Below are positions 24,904-32,209 of a stretch of DNA of 37,653 nt, in pieces (within the stretch, counting starts at the first letter, position 1; every line of letters begins with the position of its first letter). Made by a program: the position numbers and the translations under genes. Origin of the DNA: a virus; IMG/VR virus record IMGVR_UViG_3300011987_000008, positions 1 through 37,653 of that record. One strand, given 5' to 3'. The notes beneath the pieces are model-generated. The model was given only the letters and a program-made list of their open reading frames with translations. It was not told the DNA's origin and did not search any database.

Positions 24904-25310
24904 AATGTACTATCCGCGTAGGGTTGGAATTCGTTAAGTTGATGCGCGAATATATGCACCACACCAGCGTCAACCACGAATATGTTAACAATGCGTATAA
25001 TGACGCCGATAGTTTCGGCGCCCGCTTCTGGTACATTATCAGGGCCGAGCGCACCAACAGCATAGCATGCTTCAAAACGTTGCTCGTCTTTAGTGCCTTC
25101 GTAGGCGACGCTGTAAGCGCGTTGTAATGACTCCCCCTCATGAACGTATAGGCTAGCTATTTTACTAGCCTCTGGCAGCTTGCACGCCTCTGAGGTAAGG
25201 ACAATATGCCCTTCTGTATCATTAGGCGCTCGTAGCTGGGTAACACCAGCATGGGCGAACAATGGCGCTAGTAAAAAAAGCAAAGCAATACCTTTAGTCT
25301 GTGGTTTCAT
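24900..25310 (-). CDS. Secreted small protein with signal peptide
   Basis: 136 residues. A signal peptide is clear: MKPQTKGIALLFLLAPLFAHA, with cleavage expected after AHA (residue 21). The mature part has two cysteines (in TSEACKL and FEACYAV) that could form a disulphide in the periplasm, followed by a hydrophobic strand region (IGVIIRIVNIFVVDAGVVHIF). Similar short exported proteins with SEACKL- and CYAV-like segments occur in podovirus early regions; their role is unknown to me. A role at the host envelope, such as superinfection exclusion, is a guess. AAGGAG lies upstream of the ATG. Confidence 0.7.
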   Translation of the reverse strand: MKPQTKGIALLFLLAPLFAHAGVTQLRAPNDTEGHIVLTSEACKLPEASKIASLYVHEGESLQRAYSVAYEGTKDEQRFEACYAVGALGPDNVPEAGAETIGVIIRIVNIFVVDAGVVHIFAHQLNEFQPYADSTL

Positions 25311-25452
25311 CTTGAAGCTCCTTTATTTCCCAATGGTAATCGGGATGTGTTAGAACGCCCCAGATCGTAGCCTCTGGGATGGCTTTACTTGTAAAACGTG
25401 CGTGGCGATGCACAGCGGCATGGGCTACTAAAGCCCGTAAATTAGACGACAA
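25294..25452 (-). CDS. Small 52-residue protein with TTG start
   Basis: No ATG is available, but a TTG at 25452 has GAGGGG six bases upstream. The frame MSSNLRALVAHAAVHRHARF to DYHWEIKELQDETTD is protein-like and fills an otherwise empty gap. The end overlaps the secreted-protein gene by 17 bases, in keeping with the local style. It is basic, His-rich, soluble. Not recognised. Confidence 0.5.
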   Translation of the reverse strand: MSSNLRALVAHAAVHRHARFTSKAIPEATIWGVLTHPDYHWEIKELQDETTD

Positions 25453-25669
25453 CTACGACCCCTCTACCAAATATAGATACTAAAACGGTAGCTATGAATA
25501 AAATGGCGATAAGGCCAATGAAAATGCATACGACTTTATCCTCTCTTACACCTTTAGTACCCCTGAGTATTTTTCGTTTTGCTTGGTACAGCTTGATCTC
25601 AAGCTCAGTTTGAGTAAGAGGCTTGTTACTGTAATACGCCCTACAGCGCTCGGTGTATGATCTAAACAT
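25442..25669 (-). CDS. Small membrane protein, 75 residues
   Basis: A basic N-terminal half (RSYTERCRAYYSNKP, then LYQAKRKILRGTKGVRED) precedes one membrane segment VCIFIGLIAILFIATVLVSIF (about residues 47-67). It ends with five valines. The positive side suggests an N-in topology. Its neighbour upstream is also a one-span protein, so the pair may act together at the inner membrane. No family recognised. Confidence 0.62.
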   Translation of the reverse strand: MFRSYTERCRAYYSNKPLTQTELEIKLYQAKRKILRGTKGVREDKVVCIFIGLIAILFIATVLVSIFGRGVVVVV

Positions 25670-25679
25670 CTTAATTATC

Positions 25680-25862
25680 CTATGGTAGGTAAACGATTAT
25701 GGCCACTAGGCCAATAGCGGTAAAGGCTAACGATAGCCCTGTTATAGTGACGATAAACCAATCACCCTTGTACCACTTCATGGCGCGTTGCTCGTCTTTG
25801 TATCGGGCAAGTAGTTTATCGGATCGGGTGATGCCGTGATGATCGCCGTAGTTTTTAACCAC
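25680..25862 (-). CDS. Small membrane protein, 60 residues
   Basis: A charged N-terminus (VKNYGDHHGITRSDKLLARYKDEQRAMKWYKGD) leads to a C-terminal membrane segment WFIVTITGLSLAFTAIGLVAIIVYLP. The start overlaps the previous gene by eight bases. One-span, N-in expected. Function unknown; paired with the next one-span protein. Confidence 0.62.
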   Translation of the reverse strand: MVKNYGDHHGITRSDKLLARYKDEQRAMKWYKGDWFIVTITGLSLAFTAIGLVAIIVYLP

Positions 25863-26163
25863 TTTGTTTCTCCTTCGTAACTATAACAAGCGGCGACCAG
25901 ATACCGGCCAGTGCATCCCAAGAGCCCTTTTCATCGCCGTCGTAAGCTGGCTCAAGGTGTTCTTCTTTAGGACATAACTCGCAGTACGCCTTCGCAGGAC
26001 CAAGCCACATATGGGGTAAATCAATGGTGTAACCGAACCATTTATTATGGCCGTTATCAAAAAACTGTCTAACGGATTGGATGGTCGTTACTTCACCGAT
26101 AGCTTGCGGAAAGTTGTCGCTCTTAACAACCCGTACTTTCTGGCCTATTCGGAATTTATCCAT
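25855..26163 (-). CDS. Small soluble protein with SH3/KOW-like start
   Basis: 102 residues. The N-terminal FRIGQKVRVVKSDNFPQAIGEVTTI is the look of an SH3-like or KOW-like barrel strand pair, followed by an aromatic, Cys-containing middle (YCELCPKEEHLEP) and DALAGIW. First gene after a good promoter (26195-26223), with AGGAGAAAC upstream. Such small barrels often bind nucleic acid or protein; the specific role is not known. Confidence 0.65.
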   Translation of the reverse strand: MDKFRIGQKVRVVKSDNFPQAIGEVTTIQSVRQFFDNGHNKWFGYTIDLPHMWLGPAKAYCELCPKEEHLEPAYDGDEKGSWDALAGIWSPLVIVTKEKQSG

Positions 26164-26194
26164 TTTGTTTCTCCTGGATTCAATTTACGATTAG

Positions 26195-26223
26195 ACAATA
26201 GCAGGTGCTACAACGTATGTCAA
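26195..26223 (-). promoter_or_regulatory. Sigma-70 promoter
   Basis: TTGACA (26218-26223), 17 bases, TATTGT (26195-26200) on the minus strand, directly ahead of the 102-residue gene. Starts a transcript that covers the membrane and secreted protein genes to the left. Confidence 0.75.
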
Positions 26224-26229
26224 CTACTT

Positions 26230-26421
26230 TTAACGCAATTTAAATTTATCTCTACACCGTGCGCATACATCGTTAACCAGCCTAGGGCTTTCCTCACCGC
26301 AGCGTATGCATTCACCTGCCTCGCCTATCGGCATATCCCTTACCTGCTCTCTGACGTACCTAGCGGCACGATCATAGGCCTTTTCTAAATCGTCGTTGGC
26401 GTTATCGCATTCATCGGCCAT
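26230..26421 (-). CDS. Small zinc-finger protein, DksA/TraR-like
   Basis: 63 residues: an acidic helical N-terminus (CDNANDDLEKAYDRAARYV), then GECIRCGEESP and VCARCRDKF with cysteines at residues 38, 41, 53 and 56. The pattern resembles phage TraR/DksA proteins, which act on host RNA polymerase, but the gap between Cys pairs is 11 residues instead of the usual 17. Its ATG overlaps the helicase stop as TAATG. TraR-like function is possible, the shortened finger argues for caution. Confidence 0.65.
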   Translation of the reverse strand: MADECDNANDDLEKAYDRAARYVREQVRDMPIGEAGECIRCGEESPRLVNDVCARCRDKFKLR

Positions 26422-27827
26422 TATAGTAACCCTCTAACTTTCATTGCGTTTAAGAAAATATCTTGTATACTCTGCTTACCTTCCACCCGCGCGATAACCA
26501 TTTCATCGGCGGTATCGCGTGCAATTATATTATAAACGAATACGGGCCTGTCATACCCAGACTGAAGCTGTCTTACCGGGCCAATTCGTTCTAGTATCTG
26601 AAGCCTGTTTTCTAATGACCAGTCATGTGAGAAGAACACGATGATATTCCCACCATGTTGCAAGTTAAGCCCATGTCCGGCCGACGCTGGATGGGCCAAT
26701 AGGATTGGTATCTTACCCTTATTCCAAGCGTCAATGGTAGCCGAACTAGCGTCTAGCTGTCTGGCGGTTTTAAAATGCTTAAGTAGCCTAGCCAAATCGG
26801 ATTTAAAATGGTAGGCCACCAGCACGGGCATCCCCGCCGATTCTTCTATGATAGACTCAAGCTCTTCCATCTTCAGGTCATGCACTACTTTCCATTCCTT
26901 ACTGTGCTTGCGGTCTAAATCGCTTTCGGTAAGCGGGTCCACGTAGACTGCGCCAGAAGCAACTTGCAAAAGCTTTTGGGTTCTGGCGGCTGCGTTGAAG
27001 ACTTCGATCTCGTGGCCTTCAACTTCCATGAACATTTCGTCTTCCATGTCCTTGTATAGCTGACGAGCGCGTATCGGCAAGTCTACGTAGCGGTTAGATA
27101 CTATCGGGTCTTTGAGATCGAACCAGTCCTTTGCGTCAATGGTCAGGCATACGTCATGCAGGACGTCTTCAATTTGTTTCTGAGCATGCTCCAAGGGTTC
27201 TGACCCAAAGCCGTTGAAAGCACGCTGAAACCATCGGCTAGTAAAAGACGTAAAAGTCCTACCGAGGCGATGGCCCCCATCTATAAAATAATTCTGCCCC
27301 CATAAGTCGATTAAACCATTCGGCGCGGGCGTTCCAGTTAGGTTAATAAAGCGCTTTATTTTTGAGAAAGCTACGGTAGCCAAAGCTTTAGTACGAACAC
27401 CCCCCTGCCTAGTCCTGAAGTTCTTTAACCGCGTAGACTCGTCGGCTACCACGGTAACGAAAGGCCAGCGCTCGCCGTAGTATTCCACCAACCAGACGAG
27501 GTTATCATAATTACAGGTATAAATATCGGCCTTGGTATTACAAGCTCCTATGCGGTTGGCGGCATTACCGACAATAGGACTGACTCGCAAGTGCTTTAAG
27601 TGGGGCCAATCGCGTACTTCTTGAGGCCATGTGCTTTTAGCAACGCGCAAGGGTGCTAGGACTAACGCGGGGAAAACGTCTTCGAGTAAGTTTAAATCCT
27701 CTAAGGCGGTTAGGGTTGATACCGTTTTTCCTGCGCCCATGAAACAGAAAACGCTACAGCGCTTGTGTCGGATGATGTAGTTAACTATTTGGGTTTGGTA
27801 GCCCCTGAATTTACGTCTGTCTAGCAT
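26421..27827 (-). CDS. SNF2-type DNA helicase/ATPase
   Basis: 468 residues from the ATG at 27827, which overlaps the previous stop as TAATG (a longer reading into the preceding gene is not needed). Motif I is FMGAGKTV (K34), motif II is VVADES (D129, E130), motif III LTGTPAPN (from residue 163). Near the end are HPASAGHGLNLQHGG and a motif VI variant, LERIGPVRQ, common to phage SNF2-like helicases. It belongs with the VRR-NUC protein and polymerase of a known phage replication cassette. Likely acts in replication fork remodelling or recombination. Confidence 0.93.
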   Translation of the reverse strand: MLDRRKFRGYQTQIVNYIIRHKRCSVFCFMGAGKTVSTLTALEDLNLLEDVFPALVLAPLRVAKSTWPQEVRDWPHLKHLRVSPIVGNAANRIGACNTKADIYTCNYDNLVWLVEYYGERWPFVTVVADESTRLKNFRTRQGGVRTKALATVAFSKIKRFINLTGTPAPNGLIDLWGQNYFIDGGHRLGRTFTSFTSRWFQRAFNGFGSEPLEHAQKQIEDVLHDVCLTIDAKDWFDLKDPIVSNRYVDLPIRARQLYKDMEDEMFMEVEGHEIEVFNAAARTQKLLQVASGAVYVDPLTESDLDRKHSKEWKVVHDLKMEELESIIEESAGMPVLVAYHFKSDLARLLKHFKTARQLDASSATIDAWNKGKIPILLAHPASAGHGLNLQHGGNIIVFFSHDWSLENRLQILERIGPVRQLQSGYDRPVFVYNIIARDTADEMVIARVEGKQSIQDIFLNAMKVRGLL

Positions 27828-28015
27828 TATCGGTTCCTTGGGTACGCTCTGTTCTTTATTCTTCGGCAAGCGTCGCAATATGAAGCGAGACAACCAGATT
27901 TTTTATTACGCGCCCTAGGTAAGACTTTACACATAGGGCAGATAGGACTCAGCACCGTGCCGCCTTGTAGTTCAGGCTCTTGTAGTATTTGCTGAACTAT
28001 GTCAGCTAGGCGCAC
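27827..28015 (-). CDS. Small zinc-finger protein
   Basis: 62 residues: CPMC at 26-29 and SGCLASYCDACRRIKNRAYP with cysteines at 42, 47 and 50. The C-terminus is strongly basic (RRIKNRAYPRNR), suiting nucleic-acid binding. Resembles the zinc finger found in HNH-type phage proteins, but no HNH histidines are present, so it is probably a DNA-binding accessory of its nuclease and helicase neighbours. The ATG overlaps the end of the VRR-NUC gene. Confidence 0.65.
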   Translation of the reverse strand: MRLADIVQQILQEPELQGGTVLSPICPMCKVLPRARNKKSGCLASYCDACRRIKNRAYPRNR

Positions 28016-28284
28016 GTTAAAACTTCAGCTATGAAATCATCAACACCTTCTAAGCTATTAATCACACGGCAACGTACGCCATGCTTGGTCAAACGGATAC
28101 GTTCCCGTATCTGGCCGGGGCGCTCTACTCCGTTGGGTCTTTTCAGTTCCACTAACCACACGCCATTGAGCGCTACGAACCTGTCCATCGCGTGCGCCCT
28201 ACCTATCCACTGCACTTTACGAATCTCGCCTTTGTGATGCTTAACCATTTTCACGAGGTACTGTTCAATATGGTATTCTTTCAT
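28006..28284 (-). CDS. VRR-NUC domain nuclease
   Basis: 92 residues starting at the ATG at 28284, which has AGGAGC upstream. The single domain shows the VRR-NUC pattern: MDRFVALNGVWLVELKRP with D34, E46 and K48, followed by PGQ (Q58). Stand-alone VRR-NUC proteins of this size are standard in phage replication cassettes next to SNF2 helicases. They act as structure-specific nucleases, probably as homodimers on branched DNA. Confidence 0.92.
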   Translation of the reverse strand: MKEYHIEQYLVKMVKHHKGEIRKVQWIGRAHAMDRFVALNGVWLVELKRPNGVERPGQIRERIRLTKHGVRCRVINSLEGVDDFIAEVLTCA

Positions 28285-28295
28285 GGTAGCTCCTG

Positions 28296-28448
28296 TCATA
28301 AAGGTTCAACTAAAACAAGCACTGTCTTTGCGTCTGGTACTTTTGCGAATATCGTCTGGCGAGCAGACTCTATGCTATCGGCCCCCTGCACTTTGCAACA
28401 CGACGAGGTGCCGTCGCGATAACGGATTACAGTCAGGTAGGTTATCAT
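28296..28448 (-). CDS. Small 50-residue protein, unrecognised
   Basis: The ATG at 28448 follows the previous stop by a few bases. The product MITYLTVIRYRDGTSSCCKV to AKTVLVLVEPL has a beta-alpha-beta pattern: strand YLTVIRY, two adjacent cysteines, a helix (SIESARQTIFAKV), strand TVLVLVE. Compact ferredoxin-like layout. Filling an otherwise empty gap within a tightly packed operon supports it as a gene. Confidence 0.55.
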   Translation of the reverse strand: MITYLTVIRYRDGTSSCCKVQGADSIESARQTIFAKVPDAKTVLVLVEPL

Positions 28449-28451
28449 TCG

Positions 28452-28652
28452 CTAAACCCCGGTTTTGTTTGCTTGCCAATCGTCATACTGAGTCCATGCC
28501 GGGCCGAGCATGTTAAAAGTCTTATCGGCTATCCCGAAACTAGGCTTCACCTCACTCCAAAGTTTTGCGCTATGGTGCTTGTACCGTGCGCCTATCTCGA
28601 CTAGGGCGGTATTCCTGAGGGGATGCTCTACGGGCAGGTCGGCCAGCATCAT
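28452..28652 (-). CDS. Small 66-residue protein, unrecognised
   Basis: Start ATGATG overlaps the preceding TGA. Helix-rich: PVEHPLRNTALVEIGARYKHHSA then KTFNMLGPAWTQYDDWQANKTGV, with several aromatic and His residues. Soluble, no metal site. Part of the operon between polymerase and VRR-NUC genes; function unknown. Confidence 0.6.
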   Translation of the reverse strand: MMLADLPVEHPLRNTALVEIGARYKHHSAKLWSEVKPSFGIADKTFNMLGPAWTQYDDWQANKTGV

Positions 28653-28864
28653 TTACTAAGGTCCTCGAATTCGTCATCCTGCATTTTGCAAACGTGGGCT
28701 TTTTTATGCTCTACTAATCTGTACTTGGTAACACCGTCAGCGGTATATACCTCTTGCCACTCAAGATCGGTAGCTCCGCAACGTTCACATGTTACCTGCA
28801 AATTGCGTTGGTTTTGCTTTCTACCGTAGATTATTCTGTCTTCATTATCGTCAAAGTAGCTCAT
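28649..28864 (-). CDS. Small zinc-finger protein
   Basis: 71 residues with C26-x2-C29 (CERCG) and H53, H57, C59 near EHKKAHVCKM, a possible zinc site. The C-terminal tail DDEFEDLSK is acidic. It follows the polymerase gene by two bases with AGGAAAT as ribosome binding site. Probably a DNA-binding or polymerase-associated accessory, by position only. Confidence 0.6.
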   Translation of the reverse strand: MSYFDDNEDRIIYGRKQNQRNLQVTCERCGATDLEWQEVYTADGVTKYRLVEHKKAHVCKMQDDEFEDLSK

Positions 28865-28866
28865 AA

Positions 28867-30930
28867 TTATTTCCTATATCTGTATGAAGTGAAGCCTTCA
28901 GCGGCCAGTGGCAAACCCTCTGCCCAATCCGGTACTGTAGCCATAAAAGAAGACAAGCCCTCGTGGGTATACTCTTCGGTATCTGGTACTTCGCTGACGA
29001 TTTCATCATGGACTACGAGTACAGCTTCGTAGCCATTCTCTTCAGCGAGTAGCTCACCGTGTTTAAAAACGTCGCGTGCGCCAGCTTGACTTATATTTTC
29101 AGCTAGTTTCCCACCCCATGTAGTAAGTCGCTCCCATTTACGGGTATACATGTGCACTCCCATGAAACTTATCGCACCCTTATCGTTTATTCGTGGGTAG
29201 GGAAAGCATAACGAACGTCCAGAAGGCATTATAATTCTCAACCACTGTCCATCCCGTCGGGCTTTGAACGCACCATAAGAGAAGGTCTTACTGGGTGTGG
29301 CGATAGCTTCTACGGCGATATGCTCAAGCCCTGCCCATAACGCGACTACCATCGGATGGGCTTGCCGCCAAAGCCTCTTGAATGCGTCGCAAACAGTAAA
29401 GGCCTGTTTAGACATGCCAAGAGTAGAGCGACGTTGTTTTACAGTCCAGTCATAAAAACCTTCTGCCTCTTTGCGTATATCAACGGGTAGGGTAGGGTAG
29501 GCGATCTCGCCTAATTCTTCTAAGTCAAAGCCATATCCAGCAGCTCCGGTGAAGAAAGCGCCAGCGCCTCCCCCGTAAGATAGAAATAACTCTTGTACTT
29601 TCCCAATTGAACGCTGATGCTTGTCTACCTCGTCAGGGTCTATCTTAAAGCTCTTGGCATAAGCCAGTTTATAAAGGTCAGGACCGATACCCGCGTCGAA
29701 GTCTTCGAAGGCTTGAAGCTTCCATGTCTCCCCCGCGGCCCAAGCGATATACCGCCCTTCAATGTTTGACAAGTCGGCTACTACCAGTTTTTTACCCTCA
29801 GGCGCACAGATAGCAGAACGAATGCATGAACTGGTTAGTTGCATAATGTTATCGTATACGAGATCGGCACTGTCTAATTTCAGTAAGCGTACCCCGAGGT
29901 CGATATCGTCTTGGGGTAGCAATTCTCTTGAGGGTAGATTTTGGACTTGGATATTGCGCCCAGCATCACGCCCGGTGCGGATAGCCCCAGAAAACTGGAT
30001 TAGACCACGTACTCGGCCATCGTCGTTCACGGCTTTGAGCATGGCTTTATACTTACTGGTGCTAGTGGTGCTGACCTGCAAGCGCATTGCCAATAGCTCT
30101 TTTAACTCTCTCGGTAAATCCGGGTCTTCCAAGCGCCGTTCAATAGTCGCCATCTGTAGATTAGGTAGCGAAACGCCATATGCTTCGAGCATATAGTCCA
30201 GCATCTTATCCCGTTTGGAGGTACTCTCCAACCCTTCACCAAGGCCGTCGTAGTTGGTTAACTCCTGTGTGCGGTCTTTCAGTGTGCGCTGAGCCTTATC
30301 AACCGCTCTAAGCGCTCCCTCTGCAAGTCCAACATCAATAAAAGCTCCTCTATCATTACGCCGTTGGTCAGCGTACCAATACTCCAACTCGCTTCTAGTG
30401 ATATTCCATTTTGGGAGTATACGATCAAGTTCCCGCATCGAAGTAATGTCTGATCGAGCGTAGTCAATGAATTGTTGCCATTTTTCGGGGTGTGAGACAT
30501 GGGTATTCCTTACGCCCTTATTAGGCTTGCAGAAGAAAAGAATGAGGGCCTTACCCTCTTTGTGCTTGGCTTGTTCACCGAGCTTAAAAATATCGCAGAG
30601 CTTATCTAGGCTACCCGGTAGCCCGTGTTGCATGGCCCGTACCATCGTGCAACGGAAACGTTCAATCGGTACGATATACCCTAATGTAGTACGTAGAATA
30701 TTGCGATCAAACTGTGAATTGTGGCAGATAATGACTACGTCCGGATTGTCCAGTGCAGCGTCCAGATCGTTGGGGATAAGCGGGTTTTGAGTAGCATCCC
30801 AGACTTGCACCGGGCCATCGTCAAAGGCGTAGGTAACGATCATGCACTCAGCGTCAGCCGTGTAGCGATAACCCCCATTGCGGATGGGGGTTTCAGAATA
30901 CGTTTCCGTGTCAAGGTAGAGTTTAGTCAT
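28867..30930 (-). CDS. Family A DNA polymerase with 3'-5' exonuclease
   Basis: 687 residues. Exonuclease: LYLDTETY (D7, E9), HNSQFD (D75), YARSD (Y157, D161). Polymerase: motif A DLSNIEGRY (D386), motif B R440-S-I-G-K444 followed by SYGGG (Y452, G453), motif C VVHDEIVS (H641, D642, E643). No 5'-3' exonuclease domain; that is the compact podovirus/phage PolA form. The ATG overlaps the upstream stop (ATGA). It is the phage replicase; no primase or replicative helicase is seen beside it, so priming must come from elsewhere or from the host. Start and domain layout are clear. Confidence 0.97.
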   Translation of the reverse strand: MTKLYLDTETYSETPIRNGGYRYTADAECMIVTYAFDDGPVQVWDATQNPLIPNDLDAALDNPDVVIICHNSQFDRNILRTTLGYIVPIERFRCTMVRAMQHGLPGSLDKLCDIFKLGEQAKHKEGKALILFFCKPNKGVRNTHVSHPEKWQQFIDYARSDITSMRELDRILPKWNITRSELEYWYADQRRNDRGAFIDVGLAEGALRAVDKAQRTLKDRTQELTNYDGLGEGLESTSKRDKMLDYMLEAYGVSLPNLQMATIERRLEDPDLPRELKELLAMRLQVSTTSTSKYKAMLKAVNDDGRVRGLIQFSGAIRTGRDAGRNIQVQNLPSRELLPQDDIDLGVRLLKLDSADLVYDNIMQLTSSCIRSAICAPEGKKLVVADLSNIEGRYIAWAAGETWKLQAFEDFDAGIGPDLYKLAYAKSFKIDPDEVDKHQRSIGKVQELFLSYGGGAGAFFTGAAGYGFDLEELGEIAYPTLPVDIRKEAEGFYDWTVKQRRSTLGMSKQAFTVCDAFKRLWRQAHPMVVALWAGLEHIAVEAIATPSKTFSYGAFKARRDGQWLRIIMPSGRSLCFPYPRINDKGAISFMGVHMYTRKWERLTTWGGKLAENISQAGARDVFKHGELLAEENGYEAVLVVHDEIVSEVPDTEEYTHEGLSSFMATVPDWAEGLPLAAEGFTSYRYRK

Positions 30931-31211
30931 TTAGCCCTAAGCACCACATCTATGTGGATAGCCGCTGAGTACTTCGAAGAGTTTGGAACTTTAACTAACC
31001 CTGTGAAGGTCTTTTTAACCTCTCCAACGAGTTCAAAACCCTTAGCTAGCTTACGCTGTAGTACGATATCCGAGGTTTCTTCAAGGACTTTATTTGTCGA
31101 TACTAAATCGCATCTAGCGGCTTCTTCAGCCGTGAAATATTTTATAGTACCATCTGACCAATCAAAACCCTCATTTGGGCTTGCTTCAATAACATTGATA
31201 AATTCGCTCAT
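30927..31211 (-). CDS. Small 94-residue protein upstream of the polymerase
   Basis: MSEFINVIEASPNEGFDWSD is followed by TIKYFTAEEAARCDLVST and a beta-rich C-terminus (KKTFTGLVKVPNSSKYSAAIHIDVVL). The same frame stays open upstream of the ATG (to TPVGAGNWVQGESKQL) without another ATG. Translationally coupled to the polymerase. It lies directly behind the structured region 31455-31531, so it is the first gene controlled by whatever that region does. No family recognised. Confidence 0.65.
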   Translation of the reverse strand: MSEFINVIEASPNEGFDWSDGTIKYFTAEEAARCDLVSTNKVLEETSDIVLQRKLAKGFELVGEVKKTFTGLVKVPNSSKYSAAIHIDVVLRAK

Positions 31212-31454
31212 GTTACTTTCCCAGTTAAAATTAGTGTTGATAAGTTGCTTCGATTCACCCTGAACCCAGTTGCCAGCGCCTACGGGTGTTTACTCTGCTA
31301 TGCCCTAGTGAATATGTTCTTGTGGTGGCTAGGCCTACTGCTAACAGAGCATCGAAACCTTTTACCGTGATATCAGCCACGGCTCACGTTTACAACGCTT
31401 TCCCGCCCATAAGACGGTACTGGTGGAAAAGTACGCTCCACTTCCCAATAATTT
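31212..31454 (-). other. Leader-like region with short overlapping reading frames
   Basis: No full-length gene. Several short frames look protein-like on the minus strand: ending RLMGGKAL, containing TVLWAGKRCKREPW, and a GTG-started 41-residue frame (31255-31380) with VKGFDALLAVGLATTRTYSL. These pieces remind me of the reading-frame debris of Ash/Icd-type leader regions that lie downstream of C4/CI antisense RNAs in P1, P4 and many prophages. The memory match is partial. If translated at all, the 41-residue peptide is the best candidate. Confidence 0.35.
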
Positions 31455-31531
31455 GCTTTTTAGTGGGCTAGCTAAACAACCTGAAGGTTGCGTTGCCGGG
31501 AGGGCGCCCGTCAGCTAGCCCACTAAAAAGC
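31455..31531 (-). ncRNA. Candidate structured RNA (C4/CI-type antisense RNA?)
   Basis: Arms of 19 bases, GCTTTTTAGTGGGCTAGCT on both strands' reading, pair perfectly (31455-31473 with 31513-31531). The 39-base loop has an internal hairpin CAACCT-GA-AGGTTG and a GC-rich palindrome GGGCGCCC followed by TCCCGG. Total length about 77 bases, in the range of the P1/P7 C4 and P4 CI RNAs. It lies between two genes of the replication cassette, ahead of the polymerase gene, where an RNA-based switch would control replication. The structure is certain; the C4 identity is recall-based. Confidence 0.5.
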
Positions 31532-31545
31532 CCTCATTTCTGAGG
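31525..31545 (-). terminator. Intrinsic terminator after the DUF2815 gene
   Basis: Minus-strand CCTCA-GAAA-TGAGG followed by GCTTTTT. The stem is short. Its T-run is shared with the first arm of the 19-bp stem, so the two structures are adjacent and may influence one another. Confidence 0.55.
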
Positions 31546-31554
31546 ACTGGTTTA

Positions 31555-32097
31555 CTACACTAAATCGTCGTCATCCACGGCCAAGGACTCGAACTCGTCA
31601 TCACCGGCGGGTGTGCCACCGGCAAAAGCATCGCCGTCTTTATAGAATTGAACGCCACGTAAACTAGCATTGATACGTTTGCCGAATGCATTGTCCTGCG
31701 CATATAGCTCAATGTGAGCTACGACGTAGCATCCACCATAGGGCTTACCATCGGCTTCGATCAACTCCGTCCTGCCGTCGATATCTCGGATAGTGGGCTT
31801 AACTTTATTACGGGCGTTGACGAAGAAGTTACCTTCGTAGCCTTCATACTGAGCTTTTGTATCCCCGTCGTGGATAGCGAGCTTATCGCCTTTGACGAGA
31901 GCTTTATAAATAGGCTCCCATTTAGCGCCCCATTTTTCCTTGGCAACGGCTTCACAGGCGTCGTCTAACACTTTTTTAGCTGGGTGATCTGGCGGAAAAA
32001 TAAAAGCGGCTGAGAAAGCCTTGTCGCCACCGTCGAAGGAACCGGGGGTAAAAATCTGAGGGAAAGCCAGACGTACATTTTTAAGTTGCAATTTCAT
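31555..32097 (-). CDS. DUF2815-type protein, probable ssDNA-binding protein
   Basis: 180 residues from the ATG at 32097, chosen for the TGGAGAT ribosome binding site; an in-frame start 45 bases earlier lies on the terminator. LKNVRLAFPQIFTPGSFDGG and KAFSAAFIFPPDHP are the family's N-terminal signature, and GNFFVNARNKVKPTI and PYGGCYVVAHIELYAQDN follow in the usual order. The acidic C-terminal tail (DDEFESLAVDDDDLV) is like that of SSB proteins. Usually encoded beside a DUF2800 nuclease and PolA in phages. Proposed role: protecting and organising ssDNA at the phage fork. Confidence 0.88.
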   Translation of the reverse strand: MKLQLKNVRLAFPQIFTPGSFDGGDKAFSAAFIFPPDHPAKKVLDDACEAVAKEKWGAKWEPIYKALVKGDKLAIHDGDTKAQYEGYEGNFFVNARNKVKPTIRDIDGRTELIEADGKPYGGCYVVAHIELYAQDNAFGKRINASLRGVQFYKDGDAFAGGTPAGDDEFESLAVDDDDLV

Positions 32098-32130
32098 TTT
32101 TTGAATCTCCAATTTGGAATATTTACTTTT

Positions 32131-32155
32131 AAAAAATCCCACTCCGAAGAGTGGG
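32131..32155 (-). terminator. Strong intrinsic terminator with TTCG tetraloop
   Basis: Minus strand CCCACTC-TTCG-GAGTGGG followed by ATTTTTT. The closed C(UUCG)G loop is very stable. It lies between the DUF2800 and DUF2815 genes, only 26 bases downstream of a candidate promoter. Confidence 0.88.
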
Positions 32156-32180
32156 TTTTGCTACTAGAGCAAGAGTATAT

Positions 32181-32209
32181 AGCTTACGCTACTTAACTCG
32201 TTTTGTCAA
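32181..32209 (-). promoter_or_regulatory. Weak candidate promoter at the end of the DUF2800 gene
   Basis: TTGACA (32204-32209), 17 bases, TAAGCT (32181-32186) on the minus strand. The -35 is perfect and the -10 poor. Transcripts would meet the TTCG terminator within about 30-40 bases, giving either a tiny RNA or an attenuated start for the DUF2815 gene. Confidence 0.4.

Noticed and set aside
27828-27893. Longer start for the SNF2 helicase (extra 22 residues)
   Set aside because: It overlaps the zinc-finger gene, while the ATG at 27827 has TAATG coupling and begins right before the conserved FRGYQ motif.
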